Source: RHLJ01 sp040222455
GTDB lineage: Bacteria; Bacteroidota; Rhodothermia; Balneolales; Balneolaceae
Reading direction: 5' to 3'
Assembly: GCA_040222455.1 (NCBI GenBank)
Contig: JAVKDD010000008.1
Coordinates: 62,001-126,000, forward strand
Length of the DNA stretch: 64,000 nucleotides
Below, in pieces: positions 51,705 to 60,823 of the stretch. Both the position numbers and the translations under genes were made by a program. A model generated the notes under the pieces. It saw only the letters and a list, made by a program, of their open reading frames with translations. It had not been told where the DNA came from and did not search any database. Numbering within the stretch: the first letter of the stretch is position 1; the number at the start of each line of letters is the position of its first letter.

Positions 51705-53681
51705 CTACTTCACCAACAACATCTTTTGTGTTTGTGTAAAATCGCCAGATTTTAATACATAAAAGTACACCCCTGAAGACAAACCGAAAGCATCAAATTT
51801 TTGGGTATGAATTCCCTGAGTTTTGATTCCATCAATCAAAGTTGCTACTTCTCTTCCAATTGCATCGAATACTTTCAGTGAAGTAACACCTGTTACCGGT
51901 AGTTCAAAACGAATATTGGTAGACGGATTAAATGGATTTGGATAATTTTGATCTAGTTTAAATTTATTTACTGATTCAGATTCTTCCTCATTCGAAACAT
52001 TCACACCTAAGCCTTGAATCCGGATATTGTCAAACCAAAGCTGTGTTTCGGCTAAAGAGCCTTCCTCATTAACAATCTGAAGAACATCTACAGCTTCCCA
52101 ATCAAAATCACCTTGAGGATCATACCATGTTTCGTTGTCCCAGCTTCCCATTTCCCAAAAATCAGATAAGGGGATCACTACTTCTTCCCAACTTCCATCC
52201 CAAGAGAGTTCAGATGGAGTTAGTCTGATATTCATTCTCCATGGATGATCTCCTTCCTCTTGAGTTTTCGTGTCGATAAAGCGCAGATCAAATGAACCCC
52301 CATTTACTCCTATAAAATCAAAAGCTAACTCATATTCATTTTCAACTAGCAGTGATAAATCTTTATTCGGTCTGAAATCGAATCCAATATGATTATACTG
52401 CGAAGCACCTGCCCAATAAATAGTAAAATCGCCCTTACCATCTGCTAAAGCAACCTGATTAAAAAAATCAAGTTCTCCAGTACCCGCATTATGAGATCCT
52501 GATACACCTGATGCCGTGTAATCAATATATAATTCTATATTTGATGTATCTGGCATTATAACAAATTCGGTTTGTGGGGGTACTGTAAAACCTAATGCTT
52601 CTACTAGTGGTTCATTTATATCATGATCAAAAAGTTCATTCGATCCCGGTTCAAAAATCCCAAATCCACCTTGATAATCCCAAATAGTCCAACTTAATCC
52701 TTTTTCTGTAAGGTAGTCTGAAACAACTCCGTACCATGCTACTCGAGAATCGTTATCGCTATTGGGAGCATAGACCCCAAATTCTCCACAAAATACTCTC
52801 ACACCTCTTGTTTCGGCAAAGTTTACTGCGATATCAAGATATTCTCTAACCTTTTCAGCCGTTCCTTCATTTTGATAATTATTGAATGCGCTCTGAACCC
52901 ATGTACCAGCCAATGAAGAAGGAAAACTTGGCATTTTTGATGCATCATAGGGAAAAGGAATATCTGTTAAATCAACCATAGAAGGATCTGTCCAATTAGC
53001 TCCTTGATGAGTTAACACAAAAGGATCATAGAAATGAAAAGTATAGATCAGGTTGTCATCCTCATATTCTGGCATATATTGTAAGCTACGTAATCCATTA
53101 TAATCAGACGGACCAACTATAATCGTATGGGTAGAATCAACGGTTCTAATGGCATTAATTACATCTAGCTGTATATTATTCCATACAGCGTTAGAAATAC
53201 CGTGTGGCTCGTTCAGTACTTCATAATATATTAAGTCTGATCTTGATTCATAGCGCTCTGCCATTTGAGTCCAAACAGGAACTAATATATCTCCAATATC
53301 CGGATCTGTTGGTTCAATGGGGTCGAATGTATGATTATCAAGAATTAAGTTTATTTCGATTTCCTCTGCCCAATCAATTACCTGATCCAAAAAGAAATAA
53401 AATAACGAATCCACTTTATAGTCTGGTGCCTCCCCTACCATTGAATGTAGATTAATAGGAAGCCTAATCACATTCGCCCCTAAACTTTGAATATTCTCGA
53501 AGTCTTGTTTTGTATACTTTGAGAAATCTATCTGTCGGGGAGAAGAAGCCTGAAACCAGTTTGTTAAATTAACCCCGTTACTAAATGGGACTTCATGTAT
53601 ACTATCTTGCTCAGCTGACTGGGCTTGCAGACTTATTGTAATACATACACTAAGTAAAATGGGCAAAAAAAATTCTTTCAC
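51705..53681 (-). CDS. Secreted GH5-type glycoside hydrolase with CBM and sorting tail
   Basis: The 658-residue product starts with GTG and has a signal peptide (LPILLSVCITISLQAQ). The GH5 barrel shows NVIRLPINLHSM, LILDNHTFD, YYEVLNEPHGI (acid/base Glu, near residue 158), YTFHFYDPFVLTHQG, FCGEFGVYAP (nucleophile Glu, near residue 300) and WTIWDYQGGFG. A beta-sandwich resembling carbohydrate-binding modules follows (WRMNIRLTPSELSWDGSWEE, TQLWFDNIRIQG). The C-terminus is a type IX-like sorting tail (NYPNPFNPSTNIRFELP). It would cut a beta-glucan or mannan at the cell surface. Confidence 0.92.
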   Translation of the reverse strand: MKEFFLPILLSVCITISLQAQSAEQDSIHEVPFSNGVNLTNWFQASSPRQIDFSKYTKQDFENIQSLGANVIRLPINLHSMVGEAPDYKVDSLFYFFLDQVIDWAEEIEINLILDNHTFDPIEPTDPDIGDILVPVWTQMAERYESRSDLIYYEVLNEPHGISNAVWNNIQLDVINAIRTVDSTHTIIVGPSDYNGLRSLQYMPEYEDDNLIYTFHFYDPFVLTHQGANWTDPSMVDLTDIPFPYDASKMPSFPSSLAGTWVQSAFNNYQNEGTAEKVREYLDIAVNFAETRGVRVFCGEFGVYAPNSDNDSRVAWYGVVSDYLTEKGLSWTIWDYQGGFGIFEPGSNELFDHDINEPLVEALGFTVPPQTEFVIMPDTSNIELYIDYTASGVSGSHNAGTGELDFFNQVALADGKGDFTIYWAGASQYNHIGFDFRPNKDLSLLVENEYELAFDFIGVNGGSFDLRFIDTKTQEEGDHPWRMNIRLTPSELSWDGSWEEVVIPLSDFWEMGSWDNETWYDPQGDFDWEAVDVLQIVNEEGSLAETQLWFDNIRIQGLGVNVSNEEESESVNKFKLDQNYPNPFNPSTNIRFELPVTGVTSLKVFDAIGREVATLIDGIKTQGIHTQKFDAFGLSSGVYFYVLKSGDFTQTQKMLLVK

Positions 53682-53794
53682 TATTTTTCTTTTTTCTTGA
53701 ATGGGAACCGTTAATATATTTGCTTTGCAGAGATTAAAAAAGAGGTTTTATGAGATAAGTTTTCTCATGGGATTATTTTCCAGCCACTTTTTTT

Positions 53795-53888
53795 GGGATT
53801 TGATCCTTTCTCTTAACAAAGAGAATTAGACTCTGAAGGCTCTGCTCAATTGAGCATCCATAGCCACCTGCGGGTGGCTATTTTTTTA
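53795..53888 (+). ncRNA. Candidate small RNA with three hairpins and a terminator
   Basis: Read on the plus strand: TTCTCTT-AACA-AAGAGAA (53808-53825), the perfect palindrome TGCTCAATTGAGCA (53843-53856), then ATAGCCACC-TGCG-GGTGGCTAT (53860-53881) followed by seven T. The T-run exists only on the plus strand, while both flanking genes are on the minus strand, so this terminator does not belong to either. It probably ends an independent short RNA. The 5' end is uncertain. Confidence 0.5.
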
Positions 53889-53941
53889 TCTACCTGTAAG
53901 TACTTGTTATAGATGCGAAATGCAACTAAGTAATAGGATAT

Positions 53942-55018
53942 TTAATACTCAATCCTATTCCCAAGTAAATAACCGTAGGGTTTTAACTCCTCAATTTCTT
54001 CAAAGATTACCCGTAGTATTCCGATAAGGGGCACAAAGAGAATCATCCCTGAAATTCCCCATACTTCTCCACCAATAATTAATGCCAGCATTGCCATAAA
54101 TGGGTTAATCGAAACCTTAGAGCCTACTATTCTAGGCGAAATGAAATTGCCTTCCAGAAATTGGACGGTTCCAAAAACTGCGATTACAAGAAGTGGAGTG
54201 ATTAAAGAGTCTCCTAAAAGAAATGCAAACAATAGTGGAGGGAGTGCTCCAATTATAATTCCGATATAGGGGATAACGGCCAATAATGAAGCAAAAACTC
54301 CGAAGAAAATAGCATGATCTAAACCGATTAATAAAAGTCCTGTCGTATTCAGCACTGCAAGAATTCCAATCACAGTTAGCATGCCCACCAGGTAGTTTTG
54401 AGTAACATCTTGAACATCAGTTAGTAATTCATCAATGTTTGAATCGCCTTCCTTTTGTTCAAAAAGTTTCTGGAAAAAAATCTGGTACATATCTTTGTAG
54501 TACAACATGAAAAAGATAAAAATGGGTATCAAAGACATCAATGTAAACGCATTAGTGGTTGCACCAAGAAATGAGCTAGCATATTGTCCACTGCTATCAA
54601 TTAGGTTGGTAAGTCCCTGCTGTAAATAGTCGGTACGTTGTTCTTGAGAAAGTCCTACTGTTTCCTCTAGAAATTTGATGCCTTCAGTAGTTACCGATTT
54701 TAGTCGCTCCGTTACTTCAGGAATTCGTTCTGCAAATTGTACAAACTGAGCAGAGATTAATGTGATGATTCCTGCAAAAACGATCAGTACTAATAAAATG
54801 GTGATAATAATGCTTATGGCTCTTCCTAACTTCCAGCTTTCTAGCTTATTTACAATCGGATTGAGTAACATCGATAAAAAAGCCGCAAATGCTAGAGGCA
54901 TCAAAATGAACTTTCCATAACTCATAATCACAAAAAGCAGGGATAACCCTATTAGAGTTACTGATGCTTTAAGCCAAAATGGATAAACTCGTTCTGTTTT
55001 TAATGGGTGGTGATTCAT
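53942..55018 (-). CDS. AI-2E-family transporter
   Basis: The 358-residue integral membrane protein begins with two helices (LKASVTLIGLSLLFVIMSYG). The signature MPLAFAAFLSMLLNPIVNKLE and the central LTNLIDSSGQYASSFLG segment follow. GLDHAIFFGVFASLLAVIPYIG and NPFMAMLALIIGGEVWGISG are in the later membrane part. The AI-2E family exports small molecules; some members are Na+/H+ antiporters. It starts within the stop of the DUF4153 gene (ATGA), so the pair is one operon. Confidence 0.9.
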   Translation of the reverse strand: MNHHPLKTERVYPFWLKASVTLIGLSLLFVIMSYGKFILMPLAFAAFLSMLLNPIVNKLESWKLGRAISIIITILLVLIVFAGIITLISAQFVQFAERIPEVTERLKSVTTEGIKFLEETVGLSQEQRTDYLQQGLTNLIDSSGQYASSFLGATTNAFTLMSLIPIFIFFMLYYKDMYQIFFQKLFEQKEGDSNIDELLTDVQDVTQNYLVGMLTVIGILAVLNTTGLLLIGLDHAIFFGVFASLLAVIPYIGIIIGALPPLLFAFLLGDSLITPLLVIAVFGTVQFLEGNFISPRIVGSKVSINPFMAMLALIIGGEVWGISGMILFVPLIGILRVIFEEIEELKPYGYLLGNRIEY

Positions 55019-56853
55019 TGTTTTATTTTTATGTAAAATGTTGCAGAAATTTTATCCAAAACTAATTCATCATGACTTTCACCAGATAGATCAGTTATAA
55101 TTACTAACGCCTTTATTGCACTGTTTTCACTTTCAACTTTCATCTCCGAAGCTGGAATAAAAGAATCATTATAAGTCCAATTAGGATATTTATTGTGAAG
55201 TGAATTTACAAAGTTAAATAATGGGATCTCTAAGGTGTCGCCACTAATACTTTGATCTATTTTAATAGATATCTCATTAAAGCCGAACTGAATGGTGGTA
55301 ATCTCTTCTTCAGATTCTAAAGTAATTGAGTTTTTTTCTCGTGTAAATAAAATTTCATTCGACGCATAATCATAGTCTTTAATATCAACCAAAAACTCAC
55401 CACTTGATGCTATTCTAAAAAACTGAGAGACTGTTTCTTCATTTTCCCAATATTCAACATAATTAATACCTAACGCATTAACTATCTTCTCTGAATCTTT
55501 GTATGTAGTAGAATCTTTAATTATTTCATGAATTGATTGGTCAAAATACTTTCCAAATTCCTTTGTGGAATGATTTTCGACCACATAATCTACAATTGAA
55601 CTCAACTCTTTCCTCTCCTCAAAGGTTACTTCTTCCCCTTCTTTTTTGGGGATGATTTTATTGCTTTCATCCAGCATTCCGTTTCTGTCCAAAATCACTT
55701 CAAACTTCCCCAACTGACTCCGTTCTGAAACAGCAAAAGCCCCCATTGGACCTACTGAAACTACAAGTGTGATTAAACAAAGTGAAATGGGAATCACTTT
55801 AATGTTTTTCACTTTACTAAAAATGAAATAGATCACAATTCCTGTTAACCAAACTCCTAGTGTGGCTACAAAATACCTGTTTATAGTTACTCCATATTCA
55901 GAAATGCGAACCCAGATGGAAAACATTAAAAGGATTATGAGCGGGATCAATAATAAATAGTAGTATTTGGAATAGAAACTTACCCACTTAAACTCTTTAC
56001 TATTTCGAATTGGGTAAAGAAGTAATAGTGATAATAGCCCTGCAATCGAAAAACTAAGTACCAGATTGGAAACCCAGCCATTGGGTAATTCCCATTGAAT
56101 GATAATTTTACCTAAGTAGAGATACAAAATAAAAATGTATACAGTTACTAAGGGAATAAGTACATATTGAACAAAGACTCGAAGTCCTGTTGGAAAGATG
56201 ATGGCCTTACTTTGAATTTCTTCTTTTTGAGGAACCCCTGCCAGGAAGAACCAGGTATTAAATATCCCGCCTAAAAAAAGAAACAGTTTTAAATAGGTTT
56301 CTCCTTCTACATTTAATCCCAATAGGTTATCAATTGCCAATAACGCAATAGACAGTCCCACAAATAACACTCCAGAATAAAGAACAGAAAGTAGAATTCT
56401 TAGGAACAGAGATTTATTGTATTCCCAAAACTGATCGAGTTTACTGGAAGAAGTAAAAGGAGCAAATGCCACAAATAGATGAGATCCTAGAATAAACAAG
56501 AAAAATCGATACCAGATTTCATTTGGACCTTCTATAAAATGATCACTTAGTATAAAATAGTAGGTTATAAGAAGTGCAATACCAGTAGTATTGATCATAC
56601 TTTTACCGGCAGTACTCCATTCTTTTCTCTCAAGAAAAGTAGCAATCGCTAATAAAAAGGATATTCCTAATCCAGAGACAAAGCAAACCGCTAATAGTCT
56701 TGGATATTCCTCTTGAGATGCAAAAGATAAATCGGTCAAACAGATTGCCGAAATTGTGCCCACGATAGAAACGAATACAACTAATGGGAATCTTTTTAGC
56801 ACACTTGCTATCGCTTCAGTAATTTGATCAACCGATGGTATTGATAACTTCAT
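55015..56853 (-). CDS. DUF4153 multi-pass membrane protein
   Basis: The 612-residue product has about ten membrane helices in its first 385 residues. It begins VDQITEAIASVLKRFPLVVF, as in DUF4153. The last 230 residues are soluble and probably periplasmic (SQLGKFEVILDRNGMLDESN, EEGEEVTFEERKELSSIVDY-like). The function is unknown. It overlaps the AI-2E-type gene by four bases, suggesting the two act together. Confidence 0.85.
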   Translation of the reverse strand: MKLSIPSVDQITEAIASVLKRFPLVVFVSIVGTISAICLTDLSFASQEEYPRLLAVCFVSGLGISFLLAIATFLERKEWSTAGKSMINTTGIALLITYYFILSDHFIEGPNEIWYRFFLFILGSHLFVAFAPFTSSSKLDQFWEYNKSLFLRILLSVLYSGVLFVGLSIALLAIDNLLGLNVEGETYLKLFLFLGGIFNTWFFLAGVPQKEEIQSKAIIFPTGLRVFVQYVLIPLVTVYIFILYLYLGKIIIQWELPNGWVSNLVLSFSIAGLLSLLLLYPIRNSKEFKWVSFYSKYYYLLLIPLIILLMFSIWVRISEYGVTINRYFVATLGVWLTGIVIYFIFSKVKNIKVIPISLCLITLVVSVGPMGAFAVSERSQLGKFEVILDRNGMLDESNKIIPKKEGEEVTFEERKELSSIVDYVVENHSTKEFGKYFDQSIHEIIKDSTTYKDSEKIVNALGINYVEYWENEETVSQFFRIASSGEFLVDIKDYDYASNEILFTREKNSITLESEEEITTIQFGFNEISIKIDQSISGDTLEIPLFNFVNSLHNKYPNWTYNDSFIPASEMKVESENSAIKALVIITDLSGESHDELVLDKISATFYIKIKQ

Positions 56854-56910
56854 AATACCAAGTAAGTTAAAAGGTTAGCATTTTGTCAATGTAAAAATCA
56901 ACTGATTGTA

Positions 56911-57663
56911 CTACCAACTTTGTCTCTCTACTTCATTTCCTAAAGAGTCATACTCAATCCAGGTACCAAATTCTTTTCCATCTTTGTATTGTCCAATAAC
57001 TTGAACTTGTCCGTTTCGATGCCATCTTTTTACTTCACCTTCTCGGATACCGTCTTCTCTAATTGGAAATAAAAATCTTGGGCTTCCATCCCCATAAAAT
57101 TGCATAAAAGCTGTATCATTTCTGAAGGTGTAATAATTTAATTCACCTTCGAAATCGAAATAGTAGCTTATGCTATCGTTTGTGATCTGCCGGATTTTAT
57201 TTGTGGAAGGGTTTCTGTATTGACGTTCATTTCCATCCCAGGTAATTAAGAGCACTCCTGTATTATTCCAGGCACTCCCAATTTTTGTTTCAAAATCCAT
57301 GTCCATAGCAAGTTGCCTGTTTGGATGCCAATATCGAAGACGTTTGATCTTACCTTCATCAAAAATGGCTTCAATATTATATACACCCCAATGATAAGTG
57401 CGAATAAAACCCGAATAAAGTTCCTTTGACTTCCGGTATCGTAAATCTAACGAGTGATTATTAACTATGTAAGTCGAAATACCATTCTGTGGTACATGCC
57501 GTATGTACTCTACGGGTAGAACTGGATTTAATAAGCTATCTGTAAAAACCAACTCAGGATATCCGTCTAAAAAAAAATAGGTTTCTACAGGGTCAGAATT
57601 AGAATTGCACCCCAAACATATTATACATAAACAGATGGAAATATGAATTGGGTGCTTTTTCAT
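56911..57663 (-). CDS. MORN-repeat lipoprotein (YwqK-like)
   Basis: The 250-residue product has a lipoprotein signal (ISICLCIICLGC). It carries several MORN-type repeats such as HPNRQLAMDMDFETKIGSAW and HRNGQVQVIGQYKDGKEFGT. These repeats are usually described as YwqK-type in annotation, without proven toxin binding. It lies six bases upstream of the cyclophilin stop direction-wise as the next gene in the same strand cluster. Its role is unknown, presumably at the outer membrane. Confidence 0.8.
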   Translation of the reverse strand: MKKHPIHISICLCIICLGCNSNSDPVETYFFLDGYPELVFTDSLLNPVLPVEYIRHVPQNGISTYIVNNHSLDLRYRKSKELYSGFIRTYHWGVYNIEAIFDEGKIKRLRYWHPNRQLAMDMDFETKIGSAWNNTGVLLITWDGNERQYRNPSTNKIRQITNDSISYYFDFEGELNYYTFRNDTAFMQFYGDGSPRFLFPIREDGIREGEVKRWHRNGQVQVIGQYKDGKEFGTWIEYDSLGNEVERQSW

Positions 57664-57669
57664 TGTCCT

Positions 57670-58542
57670 TTAGTTATAAGAATACCCAAATTCTGAGGTA
57701 ATTTTCTCTTTCTCCATTTCTTCTACTCTTACTTTCATTATGATATCTTCAGTAGGTCTGTTAGCAGCTCCTGTTTGTTGAGCTGCGATTGAATCTACAA
57801 CCGCTAATCCTTTTATCACTTCTCCGAATACCGTATAATTCGCATCCAAATATGGATATCCTCCAATAGTTGTATAAACAGCTCTTTGCTCTTCCGTATA
57901 TTCAAATGGAGTAAAACCTTGTGTTGCTATCGGTTCAACTCTTGCAAATATCGCTTGTAAACTATCTACGTTACCTGCCGCTTGATACTGTTGAAGTTGC
58001 TGTAATAGTTCAATGTTTTCTGGTGATTGAACATAATCGCGAATCATAACCTGACGCTTATTCCCGTTTATATTTTCCAAGATTTCATCCAATTGAGTGT
58101 TTTCAACTGAAAGTCCTTGCACTATATAAAACTGTGATCCACTTGACTTACGTTCTGGATTTTGTTGATCCCCTAGTCTTGCAGCGGCAAGAGCTCCCTT
58201 TTTATGAATAAATTTTGAATTGAATTCAGCATCAATAGTATACCCTGGGCCACCTTGTCCATCGTTGAATGGGACATCATCTTTCGAATTTGGATCTCCA
58301 CCTTGAATCATAAATTCTTGCATAACTCTATGAAAAGTAGTGCTGTCGTAAAATCCTTCGTTAGCTAATTTTAGAAAATTGGCTTTATGTAATGGAGTTT
58401 CATCATAAAGAACTACATACATCTCCCCAAAATCGGTATCAATTATTGCTATTTCGTCGGTAGTTAATTCATTCGATGATTCTTCATTTTTATTACATGA
58501 AATAAATGTAATTAGTATAAAAAGTATTGCAAGGTTCTTCAT
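57670..58542 (-). CDS. Cyclophilin-type peptidyl-prolyl isomerase lipoprotein
   Basis: The 290-residue product has a lipoprotein signal (LFILITFISCNK). The cyclophilin fold shows VVLYDETPLHKANFLKLANE, STTFHRVMQEFMIQGGDPNS (active-site Arg, near residue 78), SSGSQFYIVQGLSVE and a late NYTVFGEVIKGLAVVDSIA. An insertion of about 70 residues (about 155-215) separates the strands, as is common in Bacteroidota forms. It folds exported proteins in the periplasm. It precedes the MORN gene by six bases. Confidence 0.93.
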   Translation of the reverse strand: MKNLAILFILITFISCNKNEESSNELTTDEIAIIDTDFGEMYVVLYDETPLHKANFLKLANEGFYDSTTFHRVMQEFMIQGGDPNSKDDVPFNDGQGGPGYTIDAEFNSKFIHKKGALAAARLGDQQNPERKSSGSQFYIVQGLSVENTQLDEILENINGNKRQVMIRDYVQSPENIELLQQLQQYQAAGNVDSLQAIFARVEPIATQGFTPFEYTEEQRAVYTTIGGYPYLDANYTVFGEVIKGLAVVDSIAAQQTGAANRPTEDIIMKVRVEEMEKEKITSEFGYSYN

Positions 58543-58631
58543 TAGAGAAATTCGATTTTTATTAGATTGATTTTAGTTCGTATGAAGGCTTAAAATACAA
58601 TACTTTTACTTCTCAATAAAAAGGTAAAACT

Positions 58632-59030
58632 ATGCATATCGATCATATTGGAATTGCGGTTAAAAATTTAGACTCTGCTATTAAAACCTATGAAACCATA
58701 CTTAACAGTTCCTGTACGAAACGAGAGTTGGTCGAATCTGAAATGGTTGAAACAGCTTTTTTTCAAACAGGTGAATCGAAAGTTGAGCTTCTTGGAGCTA
58801 CTTCCAACGATTCTGTTATTGCTAAATATGTAGAGAGGAAAGGCGAAGGGCTTCATCATGTAGCTTTTGAAGTAAAAGACATACATGCTGAATTAGATCG
58901 TTTACAAGCAGAGGGCTTTACTGTACTTAACGAACAACCCAAACAAGGTGCTGATAACAAACTTGTAGCTTTTGTACATCCCAAAGATAATAATGGTGTT
59001 TTAGTGGAGCTTTGCCAAACTAAAAAATAA
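58632..59030 (+). CDS. mce: Methylmalonyl-CoA epimerase
   Basis: The 132-residue vicinal-oxygen-chelate protein starts MHIDHIGIAVKNLDSAIKTY with the metal His. TAFFQTGESKVELLGATSND, GEGLHHVAFEVKDIHAELDR and an end HPKDNNGVLVELCQ supply the other metal ligands. This set is typical of methylmalonyl-CoA epimerase, which interconverts (R)- and (S)-methylmalonyl-CoA in propionate and branched-chain metabolism. It is a single gene directly before the tRNA-Pro. Confidence 0.93.
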   Translation: MHIDHIGIAVKNLDSAIKTYETILNSSCTKRELVESEMVETAFFQTGESKVELLGATSNDSVIAKYVERKGEGLHHVAFEVKDIHAELDRLQAEGFTVLNEQPKQGADNKLVAFVHPKDNNGVLVELCQTKK

Positions 59031-59085
59031 CTCTTTGAGTTTTGGGTAATTGGATACGTATCTTTTAATCTCCATTTATTTATTT

Positions 59086-59159
59086 CGGGGCGTGGCGTAG
59101 CCCGGTAGCGCGCTCGGCTGGGGGCCGAGAGGTCGCAAGTTCAAATCTTGTCGCCCCGA
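59086..59159 (+). tRNA. tRNA-Pro (anticodon GGG)
   Basis: The acceptor stem CGGGGCG pairs with CGCCCCG. The D-arm GTAGCCCGGTAGCGC and the anticodon stem-loop CTCGG-CTGGGGG-CCGAG (anticodon GGG) are followed by the T-arm CAAGTTCAAATCTTG. CCA is not encoded. The C at position 1 is characteristic of bacterial tRNA-Pro. Confidence 0.95.
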
Positions 59160-59168
59160 CTCACAAGT

Positions 59169-59207
59169 AAGTCTGCATATCAATCATGATGTGCAGACTT
59201 TTTTTTG
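59169..59207 (+). terminator. Intrinsic terminator after tRNA-Pro
   Basis: AAGTCTGCA (59169-59177) pairs with TGCAGACTT (59192-59200), followed by a long T-run. Confidence 0.85.
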
Positions 59208-59365
59208 CCTGTGCTTTTCAATCTAAATGATTTAAAAAATAATTTACCCATTCTATTTTAAATTAAAACAATGGTTTGAACAATATTTTTGAACATTACT
59301 AAATATTAAAATTTTTTAATGTTAGAAAATTTTAATATATTATGAGCGCATTAAAACATCAGCTC

Positions 59366-59770
59366 ATGAAATACTTACTAGCCCTTTTTATCCTTCTTTC
59401 TTTACTTCAATTAGAAGTTTTTGCTCAAAAAGTTGCTACATCCACAATGAAAATAAGTGCAACAATTGTCTGCGGAACTACTCTTGATAGTATTGATGCA
59501 ATGAATTTAAACCTTAAACGAGATACAGAGTCTAGAAGGGTTTTTAAATTTATCGCCCCGAAAAATATTGAGACTTCTGTACTTACTGAAAACTCAGTAA
59601 TTGCTCGAAACGAGTTCGGAGATAAATTAAAACTTGTAGCCAGCAGTATACATGAAAGCAAGAACGGAACGCACTCTGTTGATTTAAGTACTAAGGTGGA
59701 AAACCCGAACCAAGCTATTTTACGGGGTTCTTATACCGCAAATATTAAAACTAGTATTAATTTCCTTTGA
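59366..59770 (+). CDS. Small secreted protein, DUF4402-like
   Basis: The ATG at 59366 gives a signal peptide (MKYLLALFILLSLLQLEVFA) and 134 residues; an ATG at 59342 would add eight. The mature part is beta-rich (TMKISATIVCGTTLDSIDAM, HSVDLSTKVENPNQAILRGS, YTANIKTSINFL). It resembles the small pilin- or DUF4402-like exported proteins in which the Ala/Ser-Ala-Thr start and a final beta strand are typical, but the match is weak. It has its own terminator. Confidence 0.65.
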   Translation: MKYLLALFILLSLLQLEVFAQKVATSTMKISATIVCGTTLDSIDAMNLNLKRDTESRRVFKFIAPKNIETSVLTENSVIARNEFGDKLKLVASSIHESKNGTHSVDLSTKVENPNQAILRGSYTANIKTSINFL

Positions 59771-59788
59771 ATTTTTATTCTGTACCCC

Positions 59789-59826
59789 AAGCCTCAACTG
59801 GTTGATCCCATTGAGGCTTTTTTTAT
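59789..59826 (+). terminator. Intrinsic terminator of the small secreted protein gene
   Basis: AAGCCTCAA (59789-59797) pairs with TTGAGGCTT (59811-59819), followed by a T-run. Confidence 0.85.
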
Positions 59827-59888
59827 TTCATTCTTATAAGGAACTAAAATTTGATTACTTTTTAGCTCATTTAATTTATTCTCCCATT

Positions 59889-60245
59889 ATGTTTCTAGGA
59901 TTACGTACTGTGGTATACGCCGCTCCAAATATTGAGAAAGCTAAACATTGGTATTCACGAATTTTAGGGGAAAAGCCTTACTTTGATGAAGATTATTATG
60001 TAGGCTTTGATGTGGGTGGATATGAACTTGGGCTTCAACCTGATCGTGTGCCCGTAAAAAAGGGAAGCGCAATTTACTGGGGAGTTGAGGACATCAAAAA
60101 AGTGTGGGATTTACTTATTAGTGAAGGAGCGGTTCCGGACGAAGAAATTATGCATGTTGGTGGCGACGTGTATGTTGCCACTGTTATCGATCCCTTCGGT
60201 AACTTATTAGGCATTATTCAAAACCCTAATTTTGAAGCTCGCTAA
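59889..60245 (+). CDS. Glyoxalase/VOC-superfamily protein
   Basis: The ATG at 59889 gives 118 residues. The upstream frame runs through a terminator, so it is not coding. The product shows the VOC pattern LRTVVYAAPNIEKAKHWYSR, YYVGFDVGGYELGLQPD and VATVIDPFGNLLGIIQNPNF. The substrate is unknown. One of the expected metal ligands is not obvious, so it may be a binding protein or an enzyme of unknown specificity. Confidence 0.82.
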   Translation: MFLGLRTVVYAAPNIEKAKHWYSRILGEKPYFDEDYYVGFDVGGYELGLQPDRVPVKKGSAIYWGVEDIKKVWDLLISEGAVPDEEIMHVGGDVYVATVIDPFGNLLGIIQNPNFEAR

Positions 60246-60260
60246 AAGCTGATAGGCATA

Positions 60261-60296
60261 AAAAAAGCCATCCGTTGGTTAACGAATGGCTTAACA
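60261..60296 (-). terminator. Intrinsic terminator of the cold-shock gene
   Basis: AAGCCATCCGTT (60265-60276) pairs with AACGAATGGCTT (60281-60292) with one mismatch. The A-run on the left makes a U-tract for the minus strand. Confidence 0.75.
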
Positions 60297-60309
60297 ACTT
60301 TAAAAGCTC

Positions 60310-60519
60310 TTATTGAAGTCTGTAAACATCAACGGCGCTTAAGCCTTTTGGTGTTTCAGAAATAGTAAATTCTACTTCCTCTCCATCTTTTAAACTTTCT
60401 TCAAATCCAAGATTCTCGATGTTGTTGCGGTGTACAAAAACGTCTTTGCCACCATTATCTGGTTGAATAAAACCGAAACCTTTTTCAGCATCAAACCATT
60501 TAATCTTACCGTATTCCAT
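60310..60519 (-). CDS. Cold-shock protein (CspA family)
   Basis: The 69-residue protein is a single cold-shock domain. GKIKWFDAEKGFGFIQPDNG has RNP1 (KGFGFIQ), KDVFVHRNNI has RNP2, and the end is EFTISETPKGLSAVDVYR. It binds single-stranded RNA/DNA and melts RNA structure. RNP2 has Arg after His where Phe is common. A long untranslated stretch upstream (60520-60823) is typical of csp leaders. Confidence 0.95.
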   Translation of the reverse strand: MEYGKIKWFDAEKGFGFIQPDNGGKDVFVHRNNIENLGFEESLKDGEEVEFTISETPKGLSAVDVYRLQ

Positions 60520-60823
60520 TATATAAAATATTGTGTATTGGGCCCCTCAGGTACAGTTAAAACATACTTAAATATATGTTCTGTATTCAATTCGGCTGTG
60601 GGGTTAAAATTTAGTTAAACAAACTAGAGAAGGGAAAACTTGTACTGTACTGTGAAATTACCGATTCCTGACCTATAACTTGCCTTACAAAGGTCTCCTT
60701 TATTATCGCCAAAAACAAATCTAATACGTTCTAAATGAACATTTTTAAGCTATTTAGCATTATTTTATACTAATTCTAATTATTACCTTCCAATATTCAG
60801 TTCAACTCTACAATTCTGATTTT
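60520..60823. other. Gap: csp leader and divergent promoters
   Basis: This 304-base stretch has no gene. It must contain the promoter and leader of the cold-shock gene on the minus strand and the promoter of mscS on the plus strand. I see no clear known motif or repeat. Confidence 0.4.

Noticed and set aside
56911..57663. Toxin-antitoxin role for the MORN lipoprotein
   Set aside because: The YwqK-type label comes from automatic naming; the protein has a lipoprotein signal and no toxin gene is beside it.
59802..59888. Upstream extension of the glyoxalase-like frame
   Set aside because: It runs through the terminator of the previous gene; the ATG at 59889 gives the normal family start.
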